Both the position numbers and the translations under genes were made by a program. Positions 26,979-35,770 of a stretch of 51,081 nt of DNA are shown one piece after another. Below the pieces are notes generated by a model. That model saw only the letters and a list, made by a program, of their open reading frames with translations, did not search any database and was not told the DNA's origin. The first letter of the stretch is position 1. Each line of letters opens with the position of its first letter. The stretch is from Shimia sp. (lineage in GTDB: Bacteria; Pseudomonadota; Alphaproteobacteria; Rhodobacterales; Rhodobacteraceae), in contig NZ_JAKVCW010000023.1 of the NCBI RefSeq assembly GCF_022448905.1, forward strand, positions 1 through 51,081, written 5' to 3'.

Positions 26979-27964
26979 GACATGCGGGCTTGAAGCCGAT
27001 CCCACGCAGCGATGTATTCACGCTCCAGACGGTCAACCAGATCGGCCGTCTTGGTGACTTCCTTCACAGCGCCAATGCCTTGGCCGGAGCCCCAGATGGT
27101 TTTCCAAGCTTTGGGTTTTTCGCGGTCGCCGCCAAAGTCCATGGTTTTCACGTCCCCCTCAGGCAGATTGTCCGGGTCCATGCCTGCGTTGGTTACGGAG
27201 CCTTTGAGGTAGTTGCCAGATACCCCGGTAAACAAGGACGAATAGACGATGTCCTCAGCGCCGCTGTCGACAATCATGTCTTTGTAGCCCTGCACGGCGT
27301 TGGCCTCTTCGGTGGCGATGAAGGGCGAGCCGATGTAGCCGAGGTCCGCGCCCATGGCTTGTGCTGCCAAAAGCGATGCACCGGTGCCAATGGAGCCTGA
27401 CAGCAGCAAAGGCCCGTCAAACCACTCGCGGATTTCGCTGATCAAGGCGAGCGGGCTTTGCGGGCCGGCATGGCCGCCGGCACCAGCGGCTACAGCGATG
27501 AGACCGTCGGCACCTTTCTCAATCGCCTTCTTGGCGAACTTGTTGTTGATGATGTCGTGCAGGGCAATCCCGCCACAATCATGCGCCGCCTGATTGACCT
27601 CAACGCGTGCGCCCAGCGAGGTGATCCAGACCGGGACTTTGTGTTTGTGACAAAGCTCGATGTCGCGCTCGAGCCGCGTGTTGGAGCGGTGCACGATCTG
27701 GTTGACCGCAAAGGGCGCAGCGGGGCGGTCCGGGTTTTCCTGATTGTGACGGTCCAGCTCTTCGCGGATATGCGTGAGCCAGGTGTCCAGAAGTGGGTGT
27801 TCGCCCTCGCCTTCACGTGCGTTCAGCGCGGGGAAACTGCCTATGATGCCTGCCTTACACTGGGCAATGACCAGTGCGGGTACGGAAATGATAAACAAAG
27901 GCGAGGCCACTGCGGGGATGCGCAGACCTTGAAGCGCCTTTGGAAGGTGGCTGTCACCAGACAT
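26975..27964 (-). CDS. FMN-dependent nitronate monooxygenase-like oxidoreductase
   Basis: 329 residues with AGGAG six bases before the ATG. TIM-barrel flavoprotein of the NMO/2-nitropropane dioxygenase family: IPAVASPLFIISVPALVIAQCKAG, DGLIAVAAGAGGHAGPQSPLAL (FMN phosphate loop) and LSGSIGTGASLLAAQAMGADLGYIGSPFIATEE. It oxidises alkyl nitronates or acts as an enoyl-type reductase; family labels are unreliable. It is the first gene of a coupled pair with the histidine phosphatase. Confidence 0.88.
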   Translation of the reverse strand: MSGDSHLPKALQGLRIPAVASPLFIISVPALVIAQCKAGIIGSFPALNAREGEGEHPLLDTWLTHIREELDRHNQENPDRPAAPFAVNQIVHRSNTRLERDIELCHKHKVPVWITSLGARVEVNQAAHDCGGIALHDIINNKFAKKAIEKGADGLIAVAAGAGGHAGPQSPLALISEIREWFDGPLLLSGSIGTGASLLAAQAMGADLGYIGSPFIATEEANAVQGYKDMIVDSGAEDIVYSSLFTGVSGNYLKGSVTNAGMDPDNLPEGDVKTMDFGGDREKPKAWKTIWGSGQGIGAVKEVTKTADLVDRLEREYIAAWDRLQARMS

Positions 27965-28093
27965 GAGAAACTCCTGTTGTTGGTGAGCAGGATAAGGGCC
28001 TGTGGCGACCGCTCAAGCAAGAGCTTGGCAAAGTAACATGACGTCACTTTGGGCGTGCCTTTGCGGAAAGGCGTGGCTCTTCGATGGCTTGAA

Positions 28094-28115
28094 TGCCTCC
28101 GGCGGGGATATTTGG
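28094..28115. other. GC-rich motif CCTCCGGCGGGGATATTT
   Basis: Lies in the 166-bp gap between the alpha/beta hydrolase stop and the nitronate monooxygenase start. From memory this word is common between genes in Rhodobacteraceae; I see it once here. CCTCCGGCGGGG is nearly self-complementary. Function unknown. Confidence 0.35.
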
Positions 28116-28130
28116 GGACTGTGAATGGGC

Positions 28131-29021
28131 TTAGCGGATGAGGAACTTGCGGATATGCCCGGCGATCTCGGCAGGCTTTTGATGCAGGAGCCAGTGGTCG
28201 GCGTCCGGGATGGTTTGGAGGGTAAGATCGGCGCAGTGGTCGTCCAGTCCCGCGTAGCATTCTGGCAGGAGCGCGGTGTCGTTTTCGCCCCAGAGCAGGA
28301 GATGAGGCATGGGCACGCGCAGTAGGTGTGGCGGCAAGTTGGGCAGGTCTGCCTCTGACAAGGGTACGCCGGGGGCGGCCACCTTGAGGAAAGAGGCGCG
28401 GTACCAATTGACCATGCCGCGGATGTGATCGGCACCGCCCCAAGCAGTTTGGTAGGCAGCCAGTTTTGCGGGCGTCATCCACGACATGTCCATATGTTTG
28501 GAGAAGATACCCATCATGTGGGCGTGGTTGTTGGCGGCGAGCTTCTCTTCCGAGCACTCAGCGCGCAGCCAGTTGATGTATTGGCTGGCTTCCGATTGTG
28601 TGCCGCCTGCGGCCAATGCGCGTTGAAAGGGGATGGGGTGCACGCCATTTGCGATGATCAGATTTTGCAGGCTGCCAGGATGGCGGAAAGCCAAGCCGTA
28701 GGCCACGGCAGCGCCCCAATCGTGGCCCAGGACAGCGGCAACGGGGGCGTCGGGGCTGTAGTGGTCGAGAACGGCAACGGCGTCGCCAACCAGCTTGGAG
28801 GCGGCGTAGTGATCTACCTCAGTTGGGCGCCAGCTTTGGCCATAGCCGCGCTGATCCGGGGCGATGCAGAAGAAGTTGTCTTGCAGGTGCGGGATCAGAT
28901 CGAAGTAGGCGCCAGAATACTCGGGAAACCCATGCAACATCAGGATTGCGGGCTTGGAGGGATCACCGGCCACCACCACGTGAAAGTTGTGGCCGGAAAT
29001 TTTTAGTGTCTCGCTGCGCAA
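28131..29021 (-). CDS. Alpha/beta hydrolase, epoxide hydrolase/haloacetate dehalogenase-like
   Basis: 296 residues. HGFPEYSGAYFDLIPHL (oxyanion region), APDQRGYGQSWRP and the nucleophile elbow VLGHDWGAAVAYG with Asp as nucleophile, which points to epoxide hydrolase or dehalogenase-type chemistry rather than a Ser esterase. The catalytic His is likely in IPDADHWLLHQKP. Encoded 3 bp after the acyl-CoA ligase gene on the same strand, so the two are co-transcribed and possibly act on the same substrate. Confidence 0.88.
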   Translation of the reverse strand: MRSETLKISGHNFHVVVAGDPSKPAILMLHGFPEYSGAYFDLIPHLQDNFFCIAPDQRGYGQSWRPTEVDHYAASKLVGDAVAVLDHYSPDAPVAAVLGHDWGAAVAYGLAFRHPGSLQNLIIANGVHPIPFQRALAAGGTQSEASQYINWLRAECSEEKLAANNHAHMMGIFSKHMDMSWMTPAKLAAYQTAWGGADHIRGMVNWYRASFLKVAAPGVPLSEADLPNLPPHLLRVPMPHLLLWGENDTALLPECYAGLDDHCADLTLQTIPDADHWLLHQKPAEIAGHIRKFLIR

Positions 29022-29024
29022 GGC

Positions 29025-30650
29025 TTAGACCATGTCCGGTAGCTTGTGGTCGGCAAACTGTTTGCGCAGGGTCAGCTTGGAAACCTTGCCTGTGGCGGTG
29101 AGCGGCAGTTCGTCGACAAACACCACATCATCCGGCAACTGCCATTTGGCAAAATGCTCGAGCAACAGGTCCATCAACTCGCTGGCCTCGGGTTTGCCTT
29201 CGGGCGACGGCACCGCCACCAAGAGCGGGCGCTCATCCCATTTAGGATGTGCCACGGCGATGACCGCGCAATTGGCCACCTTGGGATGCGCCATGACGGT
29301 GTTTTCCAGATCGAGCGAGGAAATCCATTCGCCGCCAGACTTGATCAGGTCTTTGGCCCGGTCGGTGATGGTGAGAAAGCCGTTTGCGTCGATGGTGGCA
29401 ACGTCGCCAGTGCCAAACCAGCCTTCAGCATCAAAGGCGGTGGCATTGGCCTCTTCGTTTTCAAAATAGCCAGAGGTGATGGCGTTGCCGCGCACATAGA
29501 GCTCGCCTGCGGCCTCTCCATCGTGCGGCAGGCGGTTGCCGTCCTCATCCACGATTTTTAGATCAACGCCAAAGACGCGGCGGCCTTGTTTGGATTTGAT
29601 GGCGATACGCTCGGCCATTGGCTTGCTGTCGAGATGATCTGGCAGATTGCCTTGGGTGCCGATGGGCGACATCTCGGTCATGCCCCAGGCGTGACAGACG
29701 TTCACGCCGCCCTCCTCGAAGTACTGGATCATCGACGCAGGGGCGGCGGAGCCACCCACCACCATATCACCGAGGCCCTCAGGCATGCGCCCTTGGTTGG
29801 CGATCTCGCCTTGCAGGCCCAGCCAGACCGTCGGCACACCCCAGGCCGAATAGACTTTCTCGTCATCCATCAGTTTGAACAGGCTGGCGCCATCCAAAGC
29901 GCCGCCGGGGAAGATCAAGGACGCGCCGGTAAGAGGTGCGGCATAAGGCAGGCCCCAGGCGTTGACGTGAAACAGCGGGACAACGGGTAGGATGCGCTTG
30001 CCTGGCTGCAGCGCGGCAGGCAGCGAGAGGCCCACCATCATGGCGTGCAGCACCGTGGAGCGGTGGGTGTAAAGCGTGCCTTTGGGATTGCCAGTGGTGC
30101 CGGAGGTGTAACACAGGCCTGCGGCGGTATCCTCCGGCAGGTCCGGCCAATCGAAATGGTCTGGCTGCCCCTCCAGCAGCTCTTCGTAGCAGAGGTAATC
30201 GCCGTCGGGCATGTGGGCGCGGTCGGTCATCACGACCACTTTCAGACTTTGCGGCCATTGCCCACGCAACGCGTCGACAATCGGCACAAAAGTCAGGTCC
30301 ACAAAGAGCATCGTGTCATTGGCATGGTTGACGATGTAGGTCATCTGCTCGGCCGACAGGCGCGGGTTGATGGTGTGGCACACGCCGCCTGCCCCGGAGA
30401 TGGCATAATACAGCTCGAGGTGGCGGTAGCCGTTCCACGCCAGCGTGGCGATGCGATCGCCCAGTTTCAGCCCCTGCGCGGTGAGCCCATGCGCCAGTTG
30501 CGCGACGCGTTTGGCGGTTTGGGCATAGGTCTGGCGGTGAATGTCGCCTTCGGTGCGGACCGAAACCACCTCCCCTTCCGAGTGGATTTCTGCCGCGTAG
30601 CTTAGAATGTCCGCAATCTTCAGCGGACGCATCATCATGGACCCTTGCAT
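29025..30650 (-). CDS. AMP-forming acyl-CoA ligase (medium/long-chain fatty acid type)
   Basis: 541 residues from the ATG at 30650, which follows GGGGAGGGCCAA; a frame open to 30668 adds six residues without a better site. Adenylation motifs: [18 protein letters not shown] (phosphate loop), [26 protein letters not shown], and the C-terminal [15 protein letters not shown] with the catalytic lysine. It activates a carboxylic acid to its CoA thioester. It heads a unit with the alpha/beta hydrolase. Confidence 0.92.
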   Translation of the reverse strand: MQGSMMMRPLKIADILSYAAEIHSEGEVVSVRTEGDIHRQTYAQTAKRVAQLAHGLTAQGLKLGDRIATLAWNGYRHLELYYAISGAGGVCHTINPRLSAEQMTYIVNHANDTMLFVDLTFVPIVDALRGQWPQSLKVVVMTDRAHMPDGDYLCYEELLEGQPDHFDWPDLPEDTAAGLCYTSGTTGNPKGTLYTHRSTVLHAMMVGLSLPAALQPGKRILPVVPLFHVNAWGLPYAAPLTGASLIFPGGALDGASLFKLMDDEKVYSAWGVPTVWLGLQGEIANQGRMPEGLGDMVVGGSAAPASMIQYFEEGGVNVCHAWGMTEMSPIGTQGNLPDHLDSKPMAERIAIKSKQGRRVFGVDLKIVDEDGNRLPHDGEAAGELYVRGNAITSGYFENEEANATAFDAEGWFGTGDVATIDANGFLTITDRAKDLIKSGGEWISSLDLENTVMAHPKVANCAVIAVAHPKWDERPLLVAVPSPEGKPEASELMDLLLEHFAKWQLPDDVVFVDELPLTATGKVSKLTLRKQFADHKLPDMV

Positions 30651-30870
30651 TTGGCCCTCCCCTGCCAATCAGTGTCTGTTCGCCTGAGTACGTTACGCGC
30701 AAGTTCTGGGATTTCAAAAGCCTGCGTTTGGAATGCCGTCACGTCGCGAGATCTGCCACTTTGGTCGCATGCCCCGTGGTTCTGTGCAGATGCGCACAAA
30801 GATGTTGCGAGGCCGCCAATGGTTGGGACGCGGGCGCTGCCCTATCTTGGAAAGCGAAAGGAGACATGCC

Positions 30871-31782
30871 ATGTCGATCAGACCAGTTTTGGAGACACGC
30901 AAGGCCATTGCCGCAATGGAAGGCGCAGGCGTGCATTTGCATCGGGTGTTTGGGTTTCAGGACCCGGAGGAGCTTGATCCGTTTCTGATGATGGATCACT
31001 TCCGCAATGATGATCCCCGGATGTATGAGAAGGGCTTCCCCTGGCATCCCCATCGTGGGATCGAGACCATCACTTATGTTATAGATGGCGCGGTGGAGCA
31101 TCAGGACAGCCTTGGCAACACCGGCAACCTGAAAAACGGCGATGTGCAGTGGATGACCGCAGGCAGCGGGATTTTGCATCAGGAGATGCCGACCGCGGAT
31201 GCCAATGGTGTGAACCACGGGTTTCAGCTGTGGGCCAACCTGCCACGTGACCTGAAAATGACCGATCCGCGCTATCAGGATGTTGAGGCCAAGGAGATCC
31301 CAGAGATTATCGATGATGACGGCACAAAGGTGCGGATTGTCATTGGCAGCTTCTGGGGCAAAACCGGGCCGGTGGATGGCATTGCCGCCGATCCTATGTT
31401 TCTGGACGTGACCGTGCCAGCGGGGGTGAAAAAGACCTTTCCTATCGACACACGGCGCCGGGCCTTTGCCTATGTGTTTGAAGGCGATGCCGCCTTTGCC
31501 GATGCCAGCCAGCCAACCGGCATCCTGCTTGAAAAAGAGGTGGCGGGCGAGGAGCTGAACATCCGCGACATGAGCGGGGACCGCACGCTCATCCGCTTTG
31601 GCAATGGCGACGAGGTCACGGTGCAAGCCGGGGAAGAAGGTGTGCGCTTTCTGTTGATTTCCGGACAGCCTATCCAAGAGCCAGTAGCCTGGCACGGGCC
31701 GATTGTGATGAACACGCAACAAGAGCTGCAACGGGCCTTTGCAGACCTGCGCAATGGGACGTTTATCAAACCGGCACATTAA
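30871..31782 (+). CDS. Pirin family protein
   Basis: 303 residues from the ATG at 30871, chosen for AAAGGAG seven bases upstream; the frame is open further back into the divergent promoter region. Bicupin fold: FPWHPHRGIETITYVIDG supplies metal-binding histidines, followed by HQDSLGNTGNLKNGDVQWM and SGILHQEMP (His and Glu). Bacterial pirins are iron-binding; some are quercetin dioxygenases or redox sensors. Role here unknown. Diverges from the acyl-CoA ligase gene. Confidence 0.92.
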   Translation: MSIRPVLETRKAIAAMEGAGVHLHRVFGFQDPEELDPFLMMDHFRNDDPRMYEKGFPWHPHRGIETITYVIDGAVEHQDSLGNTGNLKNGDVQWMTAGSGILHQEMPTADANGVNHGFQLWANLPRDLKMTDPRYQDVEAKEIPEIIDDDGTKVRIVIGSFWGKTGPVDGIAADPMFLDVTVPAGVKKTFPIDTRRRAFAYVFEGDAAFADASQPTGILLEKEVAGEELNIRDMSGDRTLIRFGNGDEVTVQAGEEGVRFLLISGQPIQEPVAWHGPIVMNTQQELQRAFADLRNGTFIKPAH

Positions 31783-31905
31783 CCACGTCGGCGGCGGGAG
31801 GGAGACCTCTGGCCGCCAGCCATTTGCCTCCACTAAAGATTCATCTCCACAAAGGCGTTTTGCGTACTAAGGTCATGCAAGGTGGAGGACATCGGAGGGG
31901 GAACT

Positions 31906-33201
31906 ATGGAGACATCACCACGGGTGATGACCCGTTGGCAGCTGTTGTGTTTCAGCTTGTTGTCGGCGCCTTTGGCGATGGTGAACTTTGCCGTCGTCAG
32001 CTTTGTCCCGACATTTTATGCGGTTGATCTGGGCGTTGGACTGGCCACGGTGGGGGCGGTGTTCCTGTTTGGACGGGCCTTTGACATCGTGACCGATCCG
32101 CTGGTCGGGGCGTTGAGCGACCGCACCCAGAGCCGATGGGGGCCACGTGTGCCTTGGATGGTGGTGGGGTTTCCCGGATTATTGCTCTTTGTCTGGCTGC
32201 TGCTGTCCCCGCCGGACGGGGTGGGCGCGCTGTATCTGTTTTGCGTCGCCTCCGCCTATCTGTTGTTCCTGACCTTCTTTGATGTGCCCTACTCCAGCAT
32301 TGGGTTGGAGATTTCCCCCAATGCGCATGAGCGCTCTGTGATCGCTGGTACAAAAGGCATCTTCCAGATTATCGGCGCGGTGCTGGCCTCGGTGGCCTCT
32401 GCGGTGTTTGCCGGGCAGATGGGGATGTCGTTGCAGATGACGGGCGTGATCTTTGTTGGGATGATGCCAATCGCTTTGGCGCTGTTTTGGTGGCGGACAC
32501 CGCGTCAGCCCCGGCCACCTGCAGAGGCGCGGCCCAACCTCTGGAGGACCTGGTTGGACTGCATGAAAAACCGCGCGTTTCGCGGGTTGATGCTGGCGTT
32601 TTTTGCGGTGCAGGCCGCCAATGCCATGACCGTGGGCCTTTTTGTTCTGTTTGCCACCCATGTGCTGCAGGCACCGGATCTGGTCGGGCCGATGTTTCTG
32701 GCGCTGTTGCTGGCAACCGCCCTTTTTGTGCCCGTCTGGGTGATCCTGTCCAAGAAGATTGGCAAACAGCAGAGCTGGATCGCCGCGATCGTGCTGTGCT
32801 GTCCGGTGGTGCTTGCGGCCTATCTGGTGGGCGCAGGCGATACGGTTCTGGTCCTGATGATCAGCTTTGGGCTGGGCGCCTGCATGACCTGTGACGGCGT
32901 GATGCCAACCTCTTTGCTGGCCGACATTGTGGCGGCGGAAGAACAGCGGCAGGGGCATTCACAGGCGGCGAGTTATCTGGCGCTCAAGAATGTGGCCTCA
33001 AAAATGGCCTTTGTCGCGCTGATGGGCGTGGCGTTTCCGGTCTTGGGCTGGGCCGGGTTTGACCGCGACGCGGGCAGCGCACCGGAAACCATGGGCGTCC
33101 TACTGCTTTTCTTTGCCGCCGTGCCATGCGGGCTGCGGCTTTTGGTGGCGGGATTTTTGTGGCGCGGCACAGCGCGGGACCGCGCCGAGGTGGCGATCTA
33201 A
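31906..33201 (+). CDS. MFS transporter, GPH/MelB-like
   Basis: 431 residues from the ATG at 31906, preceded by GGAGGGGGAACT; a GTG 24 bases upstream is in frame but weaker. About 12 hydrophobic helices. GRAFDIVTDPLVGALSDRTQSRWGPRVPWM is the cation/sugar symporter signature of the glycoside-pentoside-hexuronide family, and FFDVPYSSIGLEISPNAHERS is also typical. Substrate unknown. The stop overlaps the convergent TetR regulator's stop by 4 nt. Confidence 0.88.
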   Translation: METSPRVMTRWQLLCFSLLSAPLAMVNFAVVSFVPTFYAVDLGVGLATVGAVFLFGRAFDIVTDPLVGALSDRTQSRWGPRVPWMVVGFPGLLLFVWLLLSPPDGVGALYLFCVASAYLLFLTFFDVPYSSIGLEISPNAHERSVIAGTKGIFQIIGAVLASVASAVFAGQMGMSLQMTGVIFVGMMPIALALFWWRTPRQPRPPAEARPNLWRTWLDCMKNRAFRGLMLAFFAVQAANAMTVGLFVLFATHVLQAPDLVGPMFLALLLATALFVPVWVILSKKIGKQQSWIAAIVLCCPVVLAAYLVGAGDTVLVLMISFGLGACMTCDGVMPTSLLADIVAAEEQRQGHSQAASYLALKNVASKMAFVALMGVAFPVLGWAGFDRDAGSAPETMGVLLLFFAAVPCGLRLLVAGFLWRGTARDRAEVAI

Positions 33202-33785
33202 ACGCCGACTGCTTTGCGCACCATGTCCCAGTAAATCTGCTCCACCTCAGCGAGAGACAGACGTCCGCCTTCGCGGAACCAGGTGTTGACCCCGGTCAAC
33301 ATCGCAATCACCGCCATGGTGGCAATCTTGGGATCGCTGACCTCAAAGTCGCCACTGTCGATGCCCGCGCGGAGAATGGCTTCCAACCCGTCCTCATAAG
33401 ACCGGCGCAGTTCTTCGATTTGGGCGAAATTTTCCGGCGTCAGGTTCCGCAACTCCATATAGGCGATGAAAACTTCATCAGGCCGTTCAGAGTGAAACCG
33501 CAGGTGCAGGCGGGTGAAGTTTTCCAATGCCTCAGTCGGTGTCGCCTCGTCTGGCAGCTCTTCCCGTGCGGCCAGAAGCTCGGTCATATGGGTTTGCATC
33601 AGGTCAAACAGCAGGCTCTGCTTGTCCGGCGTGTAGTTATACAGCGCTCCGGCCTGTACCCCCACTTCCCGTGCGATCTGGCGCATGGAAACGGCGGCGT
33701 AGCCGTGTTGGGCAAAGAGCTTGAGCGCCGCATCGCGGACGCGCGGGCCGGTGATGCCGGAATGAGAGCCTTGAGTGCGTGCCAT
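33198..33785 (-). CDS. TetR/AcrR-family transcriptional regulator
   Basis: 195 residues. N-terminal helix-turn-helix: RDAALKLFAQHGYAAVSMRQIAREVGVQAGALYNY, with the following TPDKQSLLFDLM. The C-terminal ligand domain resembles those of fatty-acid and acyl-CoA catabolism regulators (FHSERPDEVFIAYMELRNLTPEN), but this is inference. A small inverted repeat lies just upstream of its start. Targets might include the acyl-CoA ligase and neighbours. Confidence 0.9.
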   Translation of the reverse strand: MARTQGSHSGITGPRVRDAALKLFAQHGYAAVSMRQIAREVGVQAGALYNYTPDKQSLLFDLMQTHMTELLAAREELPDEATPTEALENFTRLHLRFHSERPDEVFIAYMELRNLTPENFAQIEELRRSYEDGLEAILRAGIDSGDFEVSDPKIATMAVIAMLTGVNTWFREGGRLSLAEVEQIYWDMVRKAVGV

Positions 33786-33800
33786 GGCACTTAATTATCT

Positions 33801-33812
33801 GAACATACGTTC
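33801..33812. promoter_or_regulatory. Possible TetR operator GAAC-N4-GTTC
   Basis: GAACATACGTTC is an inverted repeat 16-27 bases upstream of the TetR start codon, in the expected place for an autoregulatory site. The half-sites are short, so the call is tentative. Confidence 0.4.
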
Positions 33813-33911
33813 GTTTAAAAGCGTCTCTGCAGCCTTGCCTTGTCATCATCATGGCTTGTGTGTCGCCGCGGCAATAGGTCATAAAGCGGTGACCTAGTTT
33901 CGGACCAAGCC

Positions 33912-34148
33912 ATGCTGCCTATGCGCGCCTTTGTTTTTGCTGCTCTTCCTCTCGTGATGGTGACGGCCTGCGGAGAGACACCTGATATGGCGGCCACCAG
34001 CGATCCCGCATTGGAAGCCGCGGCTTATCCCGACATCCTGCCGCAAAATGCGCTGCCGAAAGCGCCCAATGGCCGGTTGACGGAAAACAGTGAGGCCGAG
34101 CTGGAAGCCCGTGGCGCGCGGCTTCAAAACCGCGCCAAGAATCTTTAG
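33912..34148 (+). CDS. Small lipoprotein
   Basis: 78 residues (75 if the second ATG is used). Hydrophobic signal FVFAALPLVMV followed by the lipobox VTAC, then a polar, Ala- and Glu-rich tail (LENSEAELEAR-like helix near the C-terminus). It should be acylated at the cysteine and anchored in the outer or inner membrane. No recognised domain. It precedes hom on the same strand with a 95-bp gap. Confidence 0.7.
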   Translation: MLPMRAFVFAALPLVMVTACGETPDMAATSDPALEAAAYPDILPQNALPKAPNGRLTENSEAELEARGARLQNRAKNL

Positions 34149-34243
34149 ATCCTGGCCAATCACACCGCGCGTTGCACAGCACGTAAAGAGCGGCTAAACG
34201 GCATAGCGACATATTCAACTCTCCTGCTAAGAGGTAGCCCAAC

Positions 34244-35542
34244 ATGACCACTTCCCAGCCTACTCCGCTTCGTCTTGGGATTGCCGGTTTGGGCACCGTG
34301 GGCGTGGGCGTTGTAAAAATCATTCGTCAGAAAGCCAACGTATTGGCGGCGCGGACCGGTCGACGCATTGAGATCAGCGCGGTGAGTGCGCGCTCCAAAG
34401 ACAAAGACCGCGGCGTGTCGCTGGCGGGCTATGCTTGGGAAGACGATCCAGTTGCTTTGGCGAAACGCGACGATGTGGACGTATTTGTCGAGCTGATGGG
34501 CGGCGAAGACGGTCCAGCCAAAGATGCCATTGAAGCCGCGCTGGCACTGGGCAAAGACGTTGTCACCGCCAACAAGGCGCTACTGGCGCACCACGGCCAA
34601 GCCCTAGCAGAGACCGCCGAAGCCAAGGGCGCTGTGATCCGGTTTGAAGCGGCTGTGGCTGGCGGCATTCCGGTGATCAAAGCGCTGACCGAAGGTCTGG
34701 CCGGCAATGACATCACCCGTGTGATGGGGGTGATGAACGGCACCTGCAACTACATCCTGACCCGGATGCAGGACGCGGGCTTGCCCTATGAAGAGGTTTT
34801 TGCCGAAGCCGACGCGCTGGGCTATCTCGAAGCCGATCCGAACCTCGATGTGGGCGGTATTGACGCCGGTCACAAGCTGTCCCTGTTGTCCTCCATTGCC
34901 TTTGGCACCAAGGTGGATTTTGACGGTGTGGAGCTAGAGGGCATTCAGCGCATCTCCATTGAAGATATCAACCAGGCTGCGGAACTGGGCTTCAAGATCA
35001 AGCTGCTGGGCGTGACCCAGATGACCGGTCGCGGTCTGGAGCAGCGCATGTCCCCTTGTTTGGTTCCGGCGGACAGCCCATTGGGTCAGCTTCAGGGCGG
35101 CACCAATATGGTGGTGATCGAAGGCGACGCGGTGGAGCAGGTTGTGCTGCGCGGCCCTGGCGCGGGTGAAGGTCCAACCGCCAGCGCCGTCATGGGCGAC
35201 GTCTGTGACATCGCGCGCGGCTTCCGCCTGTCGACCTTTGGTGTGCCAGCAGAGATGCTGACCACGGCCAAATCGGCACAGTCCAACTCGCCAGCGCCCT
35301 ATTACCTGCGCCTCACCCTTGAGGACCGTCCGGGTGCCATGGCCAAGATCGCGACCGCGTTGGGTGATAATGGCATCAGCATCGATCGCATGCGCCAGAC
35401 CCGCCATGACGATGCTCACGCCCCAGTGTTGATCGTAACCCACAAAACCCAGCGCGCGGCGCTGGATGCCGCTGTTGTTGCGATGCGCGAAACCGGCGTG
35501 ATGGCCGCCGATCCGGTGGCCTTGCGCATCGAGGCTGTGTGA
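34244..35542 (+). CDS. hom: Homoserine dehydrogenase
   Basis: 432 residues with GAGGTAG before the ATG. NAD(P)-binding LGIAGLGTVGVGVVKII; catalytic region GVMNGTCNYILTRMQ and DPNLDVGGIDAGHKLSLLSS; C-terminal ACT domain (RLTLEDRPGAMAKIATALGDNGISI) that normally mediates threonine feedback. Converts aspartate semialdehyde to homoserine for threonine and methionine synthesis. The hom-glpX-recJ order is, as I recall, common in Rhodobacterales; here a VCBS protein gene interrupts it. Confidence 0.96.
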   Translation: MTTSQPTPLRLGIAGLGTVGVGVVKIIRQKANVLAARTGRRIEISAVSARSKDKDRGVSLAGYAWEDDPVALAKRDDVDVFVELMGGEDGPAKDAIEAALALGKDVVTANKALLAHHGQALAETAEAKGAVIRFEAAVAGGIPVIKALTEGLAGNDITRVMGVMNGTCNYILTRMQDAGLPYEEVFAEADALGYLEADPNLDVGGIDAGHKLSLLSSIAFGTKVDFDGVELEGIQRISIEDINQAAELGFKIKLLGVTQMTGRGLEQRMSPCLVPADSPLGQLQGGTNMVVIEGDAVEQVVLRGPGAGEGPTASAVMGDVCDIARGFRLSTFGVPAEMLTTAKSAQSNSPAPYYLRLTLEDRPGAMAKIATALGDNGISIDRMRQTRHDDAHAPVLIVTHKTQRAALDAAVVAMRETGVMAADPVALRIEAV

Positions 35543-35770
35543 TCTGCGTCAGACCGCGAAACGCTCAAATATAGTAAATTTTGAATAAACGCCAATCCAC
35601 GATACACTCCAGCGAGTGGTAGTGGGTTGGCGATTATCGTTGTGCGACGGTTGTACGGCACTTCGTTTTTAAGTGTGTGATCTGCCGCAGCGAATGACAC
35701 GTCCCGGTCGCGGCGCTTTGCGGATGTCAGGCCTTTTTTGTCTAAGAAATTTTGTTTGGGGGAGAACACC

